DNA from: an uncultured Vibrio sp.
GTDB lineage: Bacteria; Pseudomonadota; Gammaproteobacteria; Enterobacterales; Vibrionaceae
DNA length: 64,000 nucleotides
Direction: 5' to 3'
NCBI GenBank assembly: GCA_947504195.1
Contig: CANNGN010000004.1
Location: forward strand, 372,001-436,000
Below the pieces are notes generated by a model. That model was not told the DNA's origin. It saw only the letters and a list, made by a program, of their open reading frames with translations, and searched no databases. Positions 28,384 through 37,872 of this stretch are shown piece after piece; within the stretch, counting starts at the first letter, position 1, and every line of letters starts with the position of its first letter. Position numbers and translations under genes: made by a program.

Positions 28384-29367
28384 CTACAATTTTTCAAGTG
28401 CGTTTACATCTTGGCCAGCATCTAACATCTGAATTAGCGCCTCGACATGAATTAATGCACACATTTTTTCTTTAACCATTCCTGCAAGCCAAGGCCGCTT
28501 TCCTGCGGTTGAACGCCATCGAACTTCATCAGTTTGAATCAGCTCTGTCCCTTTCAATGCTCCACTTGCAAGTCCCCATAAACTTTCACCTAGCATGACA
28601 ATATAATCATAAGACTCTTTATAAGAATCATCGATTAACTTGTCCGGCATCACCCATTTAGCGGTATCTACGACGTCAAGTTGATTATCTTTATTTGATT
28701 GCAGCCCTAAATACCATGAAGGTCGACCAATTAAGTGACTGGTCTCTTCTAAACGATGAATACCGCCTAATTCGTCAAGTGGCACCGCAAATGTCACGCC
28801 ATAAACATCAAAAAATAGAACTTGAAACGCATGTTCACGCTCAGTTGATGTCCAAGTGGCCTCATTCAAAATAACTTGGTCTTCAACTTGGTGTTCTATT
28901 TCTTCTGAAACTTCAACTGATACACTCAGCTCTTCTTCGGAGTCAATTTCTACATCCGACTCTTCCGCCAGCGCTTCGACCTCAACCACCGGCTCGTCTT
29001 CAATATCCCATTCTTGAATTTCTTCAATATCGGGTTTATCTACAATATGTAAATTCACCGTATTTTGCGTGATCAGGTCATCAACACCGCTCACGTTTGT
29101 TACTGGATCACTGCCTTCGAGGCGATCGAGTAAACGCTGAACATCGACAAGACTAGGTGCTTCAACCTCACCGACTGACCGCATAGGCAAAAGTGGCTCT
29201 GCATCCAATTGTAATTGTGGTACAACTTCCAGCGGTTGGTTAATTTTCTGTTCAGTTTGTGCCACTATTTCTTGATCTAGTTCCAATTCTTCCGCAACTT
29301 CATCAAGTAATGCAGAAAAATAGTCCTTAAGAGCTTGCTCGCTCGACAATGTTTGATTAGGACTCAT
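28384..29367 (-). CDS. parP: ParP, CheW-like polar chemotaxis array protein
   Basis: 327 residues: a long, acidic, probably disordered N-terminal half (~1-170) and a C-terminal CheW-like domain (~175-325, LFFDVYGVTFAVPLDELGGI, WYLGLQSNKDN). In V. cholerae and V. parahaemolyticus ParP ties CheA arrays to the cell pole through ParC, using the C-terminal domain to bind the CheA linker region. The assignment rests on domain layout and on its place next to parC and cheB. Its start overlaps the parC end by 11 nt. Confidence 0.9.
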   Translation of the reverse strand: MSPNQTLSSEQALKDYFSALLDEVAEELELDQEIVAQTEQKINQPLEVVPQLQLDAEPLLPMRSVGEVEAPSLVDVQRLLDRLEGSDPVTNVSGVDDLITQNTVNLHIVDKPDIEEIQEWDIEDEPVVEVEALAEESDVEIDSEEELSVSVEVSEEIEHQVEDQVILNEATWTSTEREHAFQVLFFDVYGVTFAVPLDELGGIHRLEETSHLIGRPSWYLGLQSNKDNQLDVVDTAKWVMPDKLIDDSYKESYDYIVMLGESLWGLASGALKGTELIQTDEVRWRSTAGKRPWLAGMVKEKMCALIHVEALIQMLDAGQDVNALEKL

Positions 29368-30136
29368 CGATCGCCAACCTCTCGAGGTAAATTAATAGCT
29401 GTCGATATGCAAAAACTCCCCGACTTCCTTGAGCAAAATAAGATGCAGGTAACCGTTTCAGGCTCGCATCACGAAATTTTGTGTCAATGGGAATAGCGGA
29501 ACTCCAAACTCGTGTCGCATAGTCCTTTTTAAGCTGAGTTAATGTTTGTAACGATGCCTTCGTTCTTTTGTCGTACATAGTAGGAACGATCGTCACTTTA
29601 AAAGACTTCTTACGCGACTTCTGCATAATATCTAACGTTCTTACCATTCGCTCTAAGCCCTTCATTGCTAAGAACTCGGTTTGAACTGGAATCAGTATCC
29701 GGTCACTTGCCGCCAGAGCATTCACCATCATGACTCCAAGAATCGGAGGACAATCAATCAAGACATAGTCGTATTCTTGTTTTAATTGAATTAATGTCTT
29801 TTTTAAGACTAATCCCATACCGCTTCGATTGCCCATCACTCGATCTAACGTCGCGAGAGACATATGACCTGGGAGCAAATCTAAACCTTCAATGTTACTC
29901 TTCATAATTAAAGGTTTGATATTTGGTAAAGTAAGCGATTCAAGTTGAAACAAGTCAAACAGACTGCTCGATAACCCATCACTGTCATACCCCATGTAGG
30001 TCGTTAATGATGCATGAGGGTCAGTATCGACAAGCAAAACTCTTTTCCCTTGCTGACTTAATAGGCCAGCAAGAGTGATGGTTGTAGTGGTTTTTCCGAC
30101 TCCACCTTTTTGATTGGCGATACTCCAAACAATCAT
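29357..30136 (-). CDS. parC: ParC, ParA-like ATPase for polar array localisation
   Basis: A 259-residue ParA/MinD-type ATPase with deviant Walker A KGGVGKTTTT at residues ~10-19, switch I/II region LLVDTDPHASLTTYMG, and Walker B-like DYVLIDCPPILG. In vibrios ParC directs chemotaxis arrays to the poles and to daughter cells. Placement between cheB and parP is the usual vibrio order. No cognate ParB is encoded nearby, as known for this system. Confidence 0.92.
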   Translation of the reverse strand: MIVWSIANQKGGVGKTTTTITLAGLLSQQGKRVLLVDTDPHASLTTYMGYDSDGLSSSLFDLFQLESLTLPNIKPLIMKSNIEGLDLLPGHMSLATLDRVMGNRSGMGLVLKKTLIQLKQEYDYVLIDCPPILGVMMVNALAASDRILIPVQTEFLAMKGLERMVRTLDIMQKSRKKSFKVTIVPTMYDKRTKASLQTLTQLKKDYATRVWSSAIPIDTKFRDASLKRLPASYFAQGSRGVFAYRQLLIYLERLAIDES

Positions 30137-30144
30137 GAATATTC

Positions 30145-31314
30145 CTACCTTAGCCCTAGTTCAACCAGCATTCTTTCTGCTACGCGGTCGAGAGGTAAAT
30201 CTTCCGACGATATTCCCGCTTTAGCCACAGCTTGAGGCATGCCATAGACGACGCAACTTTCTTCGTCTTGAGCCCAAATTGTAGACCCCGATGCCTGTAG
30301 CATCCGAGATCCTTCACGGCCATCTGCTCCCATTCCTGTTAAAATCATCGTGAGGGCTTTGTCTGAAAATGTTTTAGCGATTGAACCAAAAGTAACGTCA
30401 ACACTTGGCTTATAGTTCATTCGTTCACCGCCATCGAAAACTTTCAACTTAGCGGATCCAGGGCGCCCTTCTACCATCATTTGTAAACCACCAGGTGCGA
30501 GATACGCCACTCCAGGACGCAATATGTCGCCATCTTGAGCTTCTTTAACTGAGATTTTACACAGAGTATTTAAACGACTGGCAAATGCATTAGTAAATGT
30601 CGCAGGCATGTGCTGTACGAGTAGAATTGGATGTGGATAATTTGCAGGTAACTGGGTCAAAATCTTCTGTAACGCAACCGGTCCACCCGTTGATGTTCCA
30701 ATCGCGGTTAGTTGGTAACGCTTTCCAGAGGCTTTAAATCGCCCCGCAGCAGAACCAAATGCTTGAGGAGATGTCGTTCTCTCAAGTGGCGATGTTCTTG
30801 TCGATGTCACCGGTTTCGCTGATGCCGTCTGACGTGCTAATCCACTCCCACTTTGTGGGCTAATGGATGATGTTGTCGACTTTTTCGCAACAGGTGCGAT
30901 ACGACGAAGAGACGACTTTTTACGAGAAATTTCAATAACTCGTTGCTGAAGCAATGTCACCGCTTCGTCTCTATTTCGGGCAATATCCTCAAACTTTTTA
31001 GGTAAAAAGTCTAAAGCTCCGGCATCAAGTGCATCTAGTGTTGCCTTGGCTCCATCATGAGTTAATGAAGAAAACATCAAAATGGGTGTTGGATGGGTCG
31101 CCATAATTTCTTTAACAGCAGAAATACCATCAAGTACAGGCATCTCTATATCCATAGTGATCACATCAGGCTTAAGCGTTTTGGCTTTTTCTATCGCTTC
31201 TTTGCCGTTTGTTGCGACATCCATCACCTCCATACGCACGTCCGAATTAATGATTTCACTTACCCGACGCCGGAAAAAGCTTGAGTCATCAACCACTAAC
31301 ACTTTAATTGCCAT
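30145..31314 (-). CDS. cheB: Chemotaxis methylesterase/deamidase CheB
   Basis: 389 residues: an N-terminal receiver domain ([14 protein letters not shown], phospho-acceptor Asp in [15 protein letters not shown]), a Ser/Thr/Ala-rich linker (~140-195), and a C-terminal methylesterase domain with the catalytic triad elements [10 protein letters not shown] (Ser), [11 protein letters not shown] (His) and MGADGREG (Asp). It demethylates receptors for adaptation. No cheR lies in this operon; it must be elsewhere. It follows cheA by 24 bp. Confidence 0.96.
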   Translation of the reverse strand: MAIKVLVVDDSSFFRRRVSEIINSDVRMEVMDVATNGKEAIEKAKTLKPDVITMDIEMPVLDGISAVKEIMATHPTPILMFSSLTHDGAKATLDALDAGALDFLPKKFEDIARNRDEAVTLLQQRVIEISRKKSSLRRIAPVAKKSTTSSISPQSGSGLARQTASAKPVTSTRTSPLERTTSPQAFGSAAGRFKASGKRYQLTAIGTSTGGPVALQKILTQLPANYPHPILLVQHMPATFTNAFASRLNTLCKISVKEAQDGDILRPGVAYLAPGGLQMMVEGRPGSAKLKVFDGGERMNYKPSVDVTFGSIAKTFSDKALTMILTGMGADGREGSRMLQASGSTIWAQDEESCVVYGMPQAVAKAGISSEDLPLDRVAERMLVELGLR

Positions 31315-31338
31315 ATTTCCCTTACTCCAATTACGTCA

Positions 31339-33516
31339 TTAAATACGAGACACAGATGCGTATCGTTTTAAAAGGTCTGCTATATCAAGAATAAGCGCAA
31401 TATGACCATCACTCGTAATCGTCGCTCCTGCCATTCCTGGTGTACCTTGTAGCAATTCATCTAAAGGCTTAATAACCACTTCTTCCTGTCCAATAAGAGT
31501 ATCAACAACAAAACCAACTCGTTGGCTCCCTAGTTGAACAATAACTACGTGACCATGTCCTTTTCTTGGCTCGACAATACCTTTTTGAGGTGCAAGCCAG
31601 TTTTGCAAATAAAATAACGGTATCGATTTCTCACGTACAATGATTGTCAACTGACCATCTACGATATTGGTACGGCTTAAATCTAGGTGGAATATTTCAT
31701 TCACACTAGCTAAGGGAAGAGCATATGGATGATCAGCAACACCAACCATTAACGTTGGTAATATTGCTAACGTTAGTGGAACCTTAATGGAAATCTTCGT
31801 TCCTTTACCCATTTCTGAGTCGATGTCAATCGAGCCATTCAGTGTATTGATTGCCGTTTTAACAACGTCCATTCCGACGCCACGGCCTGATACTTCAGAA
31901 ATCTGATCTTTACTAGAAAACCCAGGAGCAAAGATAAGATTAAAACACTCGCTATTGGTTAATCGAGCCGCCGCATCTTCATCCATAAGGCCGCGTTTCA
32001 CCGCTATCGATCTAAGTTTATCTGGATCCATCCCTGCGCCATCATCGATGATGCATAGTTCAATGTGATCACCTTCTTGAGACGCAGATAAAATCACTTT
32101 ACCAGTCTTAGATTTACCGGATTTAACACGGTCAGCTGGCATTTCGATACCATGGTCAACAGAGTTTCGAACCAAGTGAATCAATGGATCTGCAAGTGCT
32201 TCTACTAAGTTTTTATCGAGGTCGGTATCTTCACCGCGCATTTCCAAAACAATATCTTTATGCAGTGTACGCGCCAGATCTCGAACCACTCGAGGGAAAC
32301 GACCAAACACTTTCTTGATTGGTTGCATCCGAGTTTTCATCACCGCACCTTGTAGGTCTGCCGTGACTACATCAAGGTTAGAGACCGCTTTCGACATCTC
32401 TTCATCGTTGCGATTCAACCCTAAACTAATCAGCCTGTTTCTAACGAGAACCAATTCCCCAACCATATTCATGATCACATCTAACGTTGATGTATCAACT
32501 CGTACCGTTGCCTCTGCTTGAGGTTTCTTAGCCTGAGCCGCTGTCTCTTTTTTCGAAGCGGCTGGTTTTTCAGCAGGAGCTTTTGCCGCAGCAGGTTTCG
32601 GCGCTGGTGCTTTGGGTTTCTCAACTTTAGCTTCAGGTTTTGCTGGTGCTGCTGGTGCCGACGGAGCGGCTGGTGCTTGCGCTGGCTCTGCTTGTTCTAA
32701 ATTTGGACCTTTACCCGAACCATGAAGATCATCGAGTAACTTTTCGAATTCATCATCGGTAATATTATCATCGCTACTTGAAGCAGATTCTTGTGCAGTC
32801 GGCTTACTAACCGGTGGCGAGTCATCTGAGGGGCCATGACCAGAGCCATGTAATTCATCGAGTAGTTTTTCAAACTCATCATCGGTAATATCATCGGAAG
32901 CTGGAGGCGCTTCAGCGACAGCTGGTGCCTCATCATTGGCGTCATTTGGCGATTGACCTGCCCCATGTAATTCATCCAATAACTTTTCGAATTCGTCTTC
33001 TGTTATTTCATCAATAGAACCCTCATCTGCTTCATTGGAAGGAGCGAGTACCACTTCAGGTTCTGGCTCAGGCTCGGGTTCTTCGGCAACAACTGGTTCT
33101 ACTTCCGGTTCAGCTTCATCTTCTGATTGTGGCTTTGAAAGACGATGAAGTTCTTTCAATAATTCAGGATCGGCTGCCACTAGCGGTTCACTTTCCTGTA
33201 CTGCCTGGAACTGCTCATTGACGGTATCTAGAGAACGTAGCATCGTATCCATTAAACTGGCGTCAACATCACGTTGTCCGTTACGTAAAGTATCGAACAC
33301 GTTTTCTGCACCATGACACGTTTCCACTAATTCAGTGAGCGCTAAAAACCCTGCGCCACCTTTCACAGTGTGGAATCCTCTAAATATGGCATTAAGAAGG
33401 TCTTTATCGTTCGGGTTATTCTCCAAATCCACCAACTGCTCAGATAACAGTTCTAGGAGTTCACCCGCCTCAACTAAAAAGTCCTGTAGAATTTCTTCGT
33501 CTAATTCGTAGCTCAT
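31339..33516 (-). CDS. cheA: Chemotaxis histidine kinase CheA
   Basis: 725 residues. The P1 Hpt domain carries the phosphorylated His49 (FHTVKGGAGF). A ~200-residue acidic and Pro/Ala-rich linker (~130-340) contains three copies of an ITDDEFEKLLDELHG-type motif. Then come P3 dimerisation (VDTSTLDVIMNMVGELVLVR), the P4 kinase (LVRNSVDHGIEMP, DDGAGMDPDKL, GRGVGMDVVK) and P5, the CheW-like domain. A standard folded P2 domain is not evident between P1 and P3, so the repeats may take over response-regulator docking, or serve the ParP/ParC interaction known as the LID region, or both. The gene lies 9 bp after cheZ. Confidence 0.97.
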   Translation of the reverse strand: MSYELDEEILQDFLVEAGELLELLSEQLVDLENNPNDKDLLNAIFRGFHTVKGGAGFLALTELVETCHGAENVFDTLRNGQRDVDASLMDTMLRSLDTVNEQFQAVQESEPLVAADPELLKELHRLSKPQSEDEAEPEVEPVVAEEPEPEPEPEVVLAPSNEADEGSIDEITEDEFEKLLDELHGAGQSPNDANDEAPAVAEAPPASDDITDDEFEKLLDELHGSGHGPSDDSPPVSKPTAQESASSSDDNITDDEFEKLLDDLHGSGKGPNLEQAEPAQAPAAPSAPAAPAKPEAKVEKPKAPAPKPAAAKAPAEKPAASKKETAAQAKKPQAEATVRVDTSTLDVIMNMVGELVLVRNRLISLGLNRNDEEMSKAVSNLDVVTADLQGAVMKTRMQPIKKVFGRFPRVVRDLARTLHKDIVLEMRGEDTDLDKNLVEALADPLIHLVRNSVDHGIEMPADRVKSGKSKTGKVILSASQEGDHIELCIIDDGAGMDPDKLRSIAVKRGLMDEDAAARLTNSECFNLIFAPGFSSKDQISEVSGRGVGMDVVKTAINTLNGSIDIDSEMGKGTKISIKVPLTLAILPTLMVGVADHPYALPLASVNEIFHLDLSRTNIVDGQLTIIVREKSIPLFYLQNWLAPQKGIVEPRKGHGHVVIVQLGSQRVGFVVDTLIGQEEVVIKPLDELLQGTPGMAGATITSDGHIALILDIADLLKRYASVSRI
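32701..33006 (-). repeat. Three-copy motif repeat inside cheA linker
   Basis: Three imperfect copies of a 21-residue unit at residues 171-191, 210-230 and 252-272, with a spacing of about 40 residues. Consensus: I-T-[DE]-D-E-F-E-K-L-L-D-[ED]-L-H-G-[SA]-G. The intervening linkers differ, so the motif itself is under selection. Confidence 0.85.
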
Positions 33517-33525
33517 GCAGTACCT

Positions 33526-34245
33526 CTAAAAACCTAAGCTTGATAACAAGTCATCAACTTCATCTTGAGAAGAGACAGCATCTTCCCGCTCATAAGCGTT
33601 AATGATTGGACCTTCTGGGCCCACTGGCTTGCTTACTTCATCTGGTTTATCTTGTAGTTTATCAGTACCAAATACTGTAAGAACGCCAATTAGTTGCTTC
33701 TCTACTTCGCCAACTAACTCAATCACGCGTTTTATAATCTGTCCTGTTAAATCTTGGAAATCTTGAGCCATTAGTATTTCAGTCAACTGCCCTTGAAGCT
33801 CCGAGCTGTTTCCTTCAATCTGACTTAATAGATCATCTATTCCATGACACAAAACTTTAAACTCACTGATATCTATTCGACCTTGCATGAGCTGATTCCA
33901 CTGAGGTCTCACTTCAAGCAAGCTCCCATGCAGCTTCTCTGCGATCGGCATACAACGTTCAACGGAATCCATCGTTTTATTCGCAGCAACTTCCGTCTTA
34001 GAAATCACGTATTGCAAACGATCTTTGGCGTCTGGAATTTCATCATTCGCAATTTCATTCATCCGTTCATCTAGATGAAATTCTCTTAACGAATCATGTA
34101 ATTCTCGCGTTAGTGTTCCGATTTGATTAAACATCGGGTTTTCTAACTGACGATTACAGATCTCGCTTAAAAGAGCATTTGCACTATCTTGCTCTTCTTG
34201 CTCTAAGTACTGTACGAGTTGTCTCGCTTGTTCTAATGAAATCAT
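33526..34245 (-). CDS. cheZ: CheY-P phosphatase CheZ
   Basis: 239 residues, mostly a long helical hairpin. The phosphatase motif LMAQDFQDLTGQIIKRVI near residues 140-157 supplies the catalytic Asp/Gln, and the C-terminal peptide SQDEVDDLLSSLGF is the CheY-binding tail found in enterobacterial CheZ. It terminates the tumble signal. It lies between cheY and cheA. Confidence 0.95.
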   Translation of the reverse strand: MISLEQARQLVQYLEQEEQDSANALLSEICNRQLENPMFNQIGTLTRELHDSLREFHLDERMNEIANDEIPDAKDRLQYVISKTEVAANKTMDSVERCMPIAEKLHGSLLEVRPQWNQLMQGRIDISEFKVLCHGIDDLLSQIEGNSSELQGQLTEILMAQDFQDLTGQIIKRVIELVGEVEKQLIGVLTVFGTDKLQDKPDEVSKPVGPEGPIINAYEREDAVSSQDEVDDLLSSLGF

Positions 34246-34327
34246 CCTGTCTTAGCCTTTCACATGCTATTGGATCAAATAATGAACGATATATATATCC
34301 ATTCCTCATATCACATAAAGCGTCGAG

Positions 34328-34708
34328 TTATAATCGTTCAAAAACTTTATCGAGCTTCTCTTTAAGAGTACCCGCGGTGAATGGTTTAACGATGTAACCG
34401 TTCACGCCAGCTTGAGCAGCTTCAATAATTTGCTCACGCTTTGCTTCTGCCGTGATCATCAACACTGGTAAATGCTTTAAGTTATCATCTGCTCGGATGT
34501 TCTTGAGCAAATCGATACCTTGCATTCCTGGCATATTCCAATCCGTAACCACGAAATCAAAATCACCATTCTTAAGCATTGGTAGTGCGGTCAACCCGTC
34601 ATCGGCTTCAGAGGTATTATTGAAGCCAAGATCACGAAGTAGGTTCTTTACAATTCTGCGCATCGTTGAAAAGTCATCAACAATCAGGATTTTCATGTTT
34701 TTATTCAA
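34328..34708 (-). CDS. cheY: Chemotaxis response regulator CheY
   Basis: A receiver-only protein that binds the flagellar switch when phosphorylated. I choose the TTG at 34708, giving 126 residues (M-N-K-N-M-K-I-L...), because GGAGG at 34714-34718 is spaced 5 nt from it. The GTG at 34720, the start that corresponds to the usual Vibrio annotation (130 residues), overlaps that same Shine-Dalgarno and has none of its own. An ATG at 34696 is also possible. Acceptor Asp56 lies in VVTDWNMPG, with the switch Thr in MITAEAK and the Lys in GYIVKPFT. It matches V. cholerae CheY3, the copy that acts on the motor. Confidence 0.93.
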   Translation of the reverse strand: MNKNMKILIVDDFSTMRRIVKNLLRDLGFNNTSEADDGLTALPMLKNGDFDFVVTDWNMPGMQGIDLLKNIRADDNLKHLPVLMITAEAKREQIIEAAQAGVNGYIVKPFTAGTLKEKLDKVFERL

Positions 34709-34744
34709 AATAGCCTCCACTGAGATAGAGATCAGTGACAAAAA

Positions 34745-35479
34745 TTAATCATCTTGAGTCCAAGAACTCAATTTCGTTCTTAAACGTTGCATAGTTTGGC
34801 TCAGTATTTGACTAACACGTGATTCACTCACGCCAAGTACTTCACCAATTTCTTTTAAGTTAAGCTCTTCATCATAGTAGAGCGAAAGGACTAACGCTTC
34901 TCGCTCAGGCAGTGATTTGATTGACGTTATAAGTGCATTGCGAAAACTTTCATCGGCAACACCTTTAAACGGAGTATCATCTTCCACCATTTCGATGGGC
35001 GATATTGCATCATCGGAAACACCTAGATCTTCGATACCCACCACTCTCGAACAATTAATGTCCTTAACTACAGTATGGTACTGATCTAGAGACATTTCTA
35101 AATAATTTGCAATTTCAGTGTCGGTGGGATCACGATTTAGCTCTCCTTCTAGCACTGACGTGGCTTGAGCGATCTCACGACTGTGGCGGTGAACTGACCG
35201 TGGAACCCAATCTCCGCGGCGCATATCATCCAACATTGCACCTCGAATACGGATACCAGCATAGGTTTCAAAGCTTGCACCTTTGCTACCATCATAATTT
35301 TTTTGCGCTTCAAGCAAGCCGATCAACCCTGCTTGTATTAAATCCTCAACCTGAACACTGGCAGGCAAACGAGCCATCAAATGGTGAGCAATCCGTTTAA
35401 CTAAAACGGAGTACTTTTCCAAAAATGCATTCTGACCCTGCAAATTACCGCGGTGATCATATGTGAGTGGCTTATTCAC
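34745..35479 (-). CDS. fliA: Flagellar sigma factor FliA (sigma-28)
   Basis: 244 residues from the GTG at 35479, preceded by GGAGG inside the last codons of flhG; the frame stays open further upstream, but this start gives the normal Vibrio length. Region 2 is recognisable in ARLPASVQVEDLIQAG and FETYAGIRIRGAMLDDMR, region 4 in LPEREALVLSLYYDEELNLKE and VSESRVSQILSQTMQRL (each under 21 residues here). It directs late flagellar genes. The flhG stop is 4 nt upstream. Confidence 0.96.
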   Translation of the reverse strand: MNKPLTYDHRGNLQGQNAFLEKYSVLVKRIAHHLMARLPASVQVEDLIQAGLIGLLEAQKNYDGSKGASFETYAGIRIRGAMLDDMRRGDWVPRSVHRHSREIAQATSVLEGELNRDPTDTEIANYLEMSLDQYHTVVKDINCSRVVGIEDLGVSDDAISPIEMVEDDTPFKGVADESFRNALITSIKSLPEREALVLSLYYDEELNLKEIGEVLGVSESRVSQILSQTMQRLRTKLSSWTQDD

Positions 35480-35483
35480 TAAC

Positions 35484-36359
35484 TTATTCCTCCGCCGTGT
35501 CAGATCGATAAAGTAGGCGTTCAACAAAGAACTCTAAATGCCCACTTGGCGTTTTAGGTATTGGCCACATTAGTGCTTTATTAGCGAGAGAGTTTATCGC
35601 CAAAGACGCTGGTGATTTAGGGAACGCTTCGACAACGATTTTCTGTTTTTTAACGGCCTGTCTAACATTATCGTCTAGCGGTATACATGCAACCAGTTCA
35701 ATAGTGACATTCAAAAAACGTTCAGTAACTAATGTTAGCTTAGCAAACAATTCTCGACCTTCCCGATAACTTCTAACCATATTCGCAACGATTTTGAAGC
35801 GCTGAACCTGATGTTCTCGACTAAGTAGCTTAATAAGCGCATAAGCATCAGTTATTGAAGTGGGTTCATCACAAACCACTATTACGACATCTTGAGCAGC
35901 TCGAGAAAAACTCACTACCATATCTGAGATACCAGCCGCGGTATCTACTAACAAGACGTCCATCTCTTCATCCAAATTGCCGAACGCGCGAATCAGTCCC
36001 ACGTGTTGCGCATGAGAAAGCTCTGTCATCGACTGAGTTCCCGATGTGGCTGGGATTATTCGTATTCCAAAAGGCCCCTCTACAATGGCATCACTTAATT
36101 CGCACTCACCTGCAAGGACATGGCCTAAATTTTTCTTTGGTCGAATACCAAGCATAATGTCGACATTAGCCAACCCGAGATCAGCATCCAATACCATCAC
36201 TCGTTTGCCTTGACGTGCCATGCTAATTGCCATGCCAAGTGTTACGTTAGATTTGCCAACACCACCTTTTCCGCCGGTAACCGTAATTACCTTGGTGAGA
36301 GAGGGTTTACTTAAACGGCGTAATCCGCTCGCTTGATCTTGTATCATATTGTTCGTCAT
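35484..36359 (-). CDS. flhG: Flagellar number regulator FlhG (FleN), MinD-like ATPase
   Basis: 291 residues from the ATG at 36359, which lies 13 nt after the flhF stop; the open frame continues upstream into flhF but those residues have no counterpart in FlhG. A deviant Walker A (TGGKGGVGKSN) follows an N-terminal helix QDQASGLRRL that in this family interacts with FlrA/FlhF. VLDADLGLANVDIMLGIRP and DEPTSITDAYALIKLL are typical. FlhG limits polar flagellum number by opposing FlhF and FlrA. Confidence 0.95.
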   Translation of the reverse strand: MTNNMIQDQASGLRRLSKPSLTKVITVTGGKGGVGKSNVTLGMAISMARQGKRVMVLDADLGLANVDIMLGIRPKKNLGHVLAGECELSDAIVEGPFGIRIIPATSGTQSMTELSHAQHVGLIRAFGNLDEEMDVLLVDTAAGISDMVVSFSRAAQDVVIVVCDEPTSITDAYALIKLLSREHQVQRFKIVANMVRSYREGRELFAKLTLVTERFLNVTIELVACIPLDDNVRQAVKKQKIVVEAFPKSPASLAINSLANKALMWPIPKTPSGHLEFFVERLLYRSDTAEE

Positions 36360-36372
36360 ATCGATTCGCCGC

Positions 36373-37836
36373 CTAATATCCCTCTGAGTCACTACTCCAG
36401 TAGCGAGGCTCATTTTCATCAGAGTCTTCAAGCAATTCATTTGCTTTTGCTACCATGAATTTCGGTTGTGCGAGTACAATATCTTCAGGTACTCGTTGGC
36501 CATTTGCGATATACGCCACTGGCAATGCATTCTGTACAATCACACTCACAAATTCACCAAGGCTCAGTGATTCATCTAACTTGGTCATAATGCAACCGGA
36601 CAAAGGAATCCGCCGAAAGTGATCGATGGTTTCTTGTAATACTTTCCTTTGAGCTGTTGCAGGTAAAACCAAATAGCTATGAATATTCTCTCCACTATTT
36701 TGCATTAACGTATCTAATTGCTCTGACAGTCTGACATCTCGTTGTCCCATACCAGCCGTATCAACAAGCACGAGACGCCGATTTCGCAGCTGATGTATAA
36801 CATCGGCTAAATCGTTGGAATCTTTAGCGACTTTTACAGGGCAACCCATAATTTTTCCATAAATTGCCAATTGTTCATGCGCTCCGATTCTAAAGGTATC
36901 TGTGGTGACTAATGCCACACTGTCAGATCCATATTCCATTGCGGCACGCGCGGCCAATTTAGCAATTGTCGTGGTTTTTCCTACTCCAGTGGGACCAAGT
37001 AACGCGACAATCCCACCTCGTTTCAAAATATCTTTTTTTGCCACAGGAATTTGGTCTGCTACGAGTCGTAACAGAGCTTTCCACGCTTTTGGCGGTGCAG
37101 TATCTTCTGGGATATAGCAAGCAAGTTGATCCGCAAGCTCTGATGAGACTCCCATCCGTTCGAGTCGCTTAATCAGCATTGCTCTTAACGGCTCTCGACG
37201 TTCAACCTCCTGCCACATCAATCCCGAAACCTGATGTTCGAGTAATCGCCGAATCGAATTAATATCTTCACGCATTAAGTTCAATTCACCGTCGCTCTCT
37301 TCATGAGAGTTAACATTCATATTAGGAGATTTAGACACCCCTCCTCGCCCACCAGCAAGCGAATTTGAAGCCGTTTCGTTTCCTCGGCGGTTTTGCGACG
37401 GTTTTCTACTGCTACCTTGATCGCTTTGGCTGCCTTTCGCTTGACGTTTTAACAATGCATCCAAAGAGTCGGCTTGCTCAGAGTTGTCCGCAGATGAATC
37501 ATCCGTAGAATATTGATTGAGCAAATCTGCAAACCGTTTCGTCATTGGGGCTTCATTCTGACCACCACGACGACCTAGTTGAACCTGATCATCTGCTAGG
37601 TTGCGTGTTAACGGAGCAGATCGAGTGACAGGTGCGGGTGTTTTGTGACGCGGTTGACTGTTGTACTGCTGAGCCGATGATTTAGGTAGCGTGTTATCGC
37701 CGTCAACCGCTGCGACGATTTCGACACCACCGGCAACTTTTTTGTTAGACATGATGACGGCATCAGACCCAAGTTCTTCTTTGACTTGTAGCAACGCCGC
37801 TTTCATATCTTGAGCGAAAAAACGTTTAATTTTCAA
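36373..37836 (-). CDS. flhF: Flagellar SRP-type GTPase FlhF
   Basis: 487 residues: the B domain begins MKIKRFFAQDMKAALLQVKE, a long disordered Ser/Gln/Arg-rich linker (~55-185) follows, then the N and G domains with P-loop GPTGVGKTTTIAKLA, VDTAGMGQRD and the base-recognition TKLDE motif. FlhF sets the polar site of flagellum assembly. It lies 36 bp after flhA. Confidence 0.96.
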   Translation of the reverse strand: MKIKRFFAQDMKAALLQVKEELGSDAVIMSNKKVAGGVEIVAAVDGDNTLPKSSAQQYNSQPRHKTPAPVTRSAPLTRNLADDQVQLGRRGGQNEAPMTKRFADLLNQYSTDDSSADNSEQADSLDALLKRQAKGSQSDQGSSRKPSQNRRGNETASNSLAGGRGGVSKSPNMNVNSHEESDGELNLMREDINSIRRLLEHQVSGLMWQEVERREPLRAMLIKRLERMGVSSELADQLACYIPEDTAPPKAWKALLRLVADQIPVAKKDILKRGGIVALLGPTGVGKTTTIAKLAARAAMEYGSDSVALVTTDTFRIGAHEQLAIYGKIMGCPVKVAKDSNDLADVIHQLRNRRLVLVDTAGMGQRDVRLSEQLDTLMQNSGENIHSYLVLPATAQRKVLQETIDHFRRIPLSGCIMTKLDESLSLGEFVSVIVQNALPVAYIANGQRVPEDIVLAQPKFMVAKANELLEDSDENEPRYWSSDSEGY

Positions 37837-37872
37837 TGCTAAAATCCACCATCAATCAACTGTACTCTCAAG

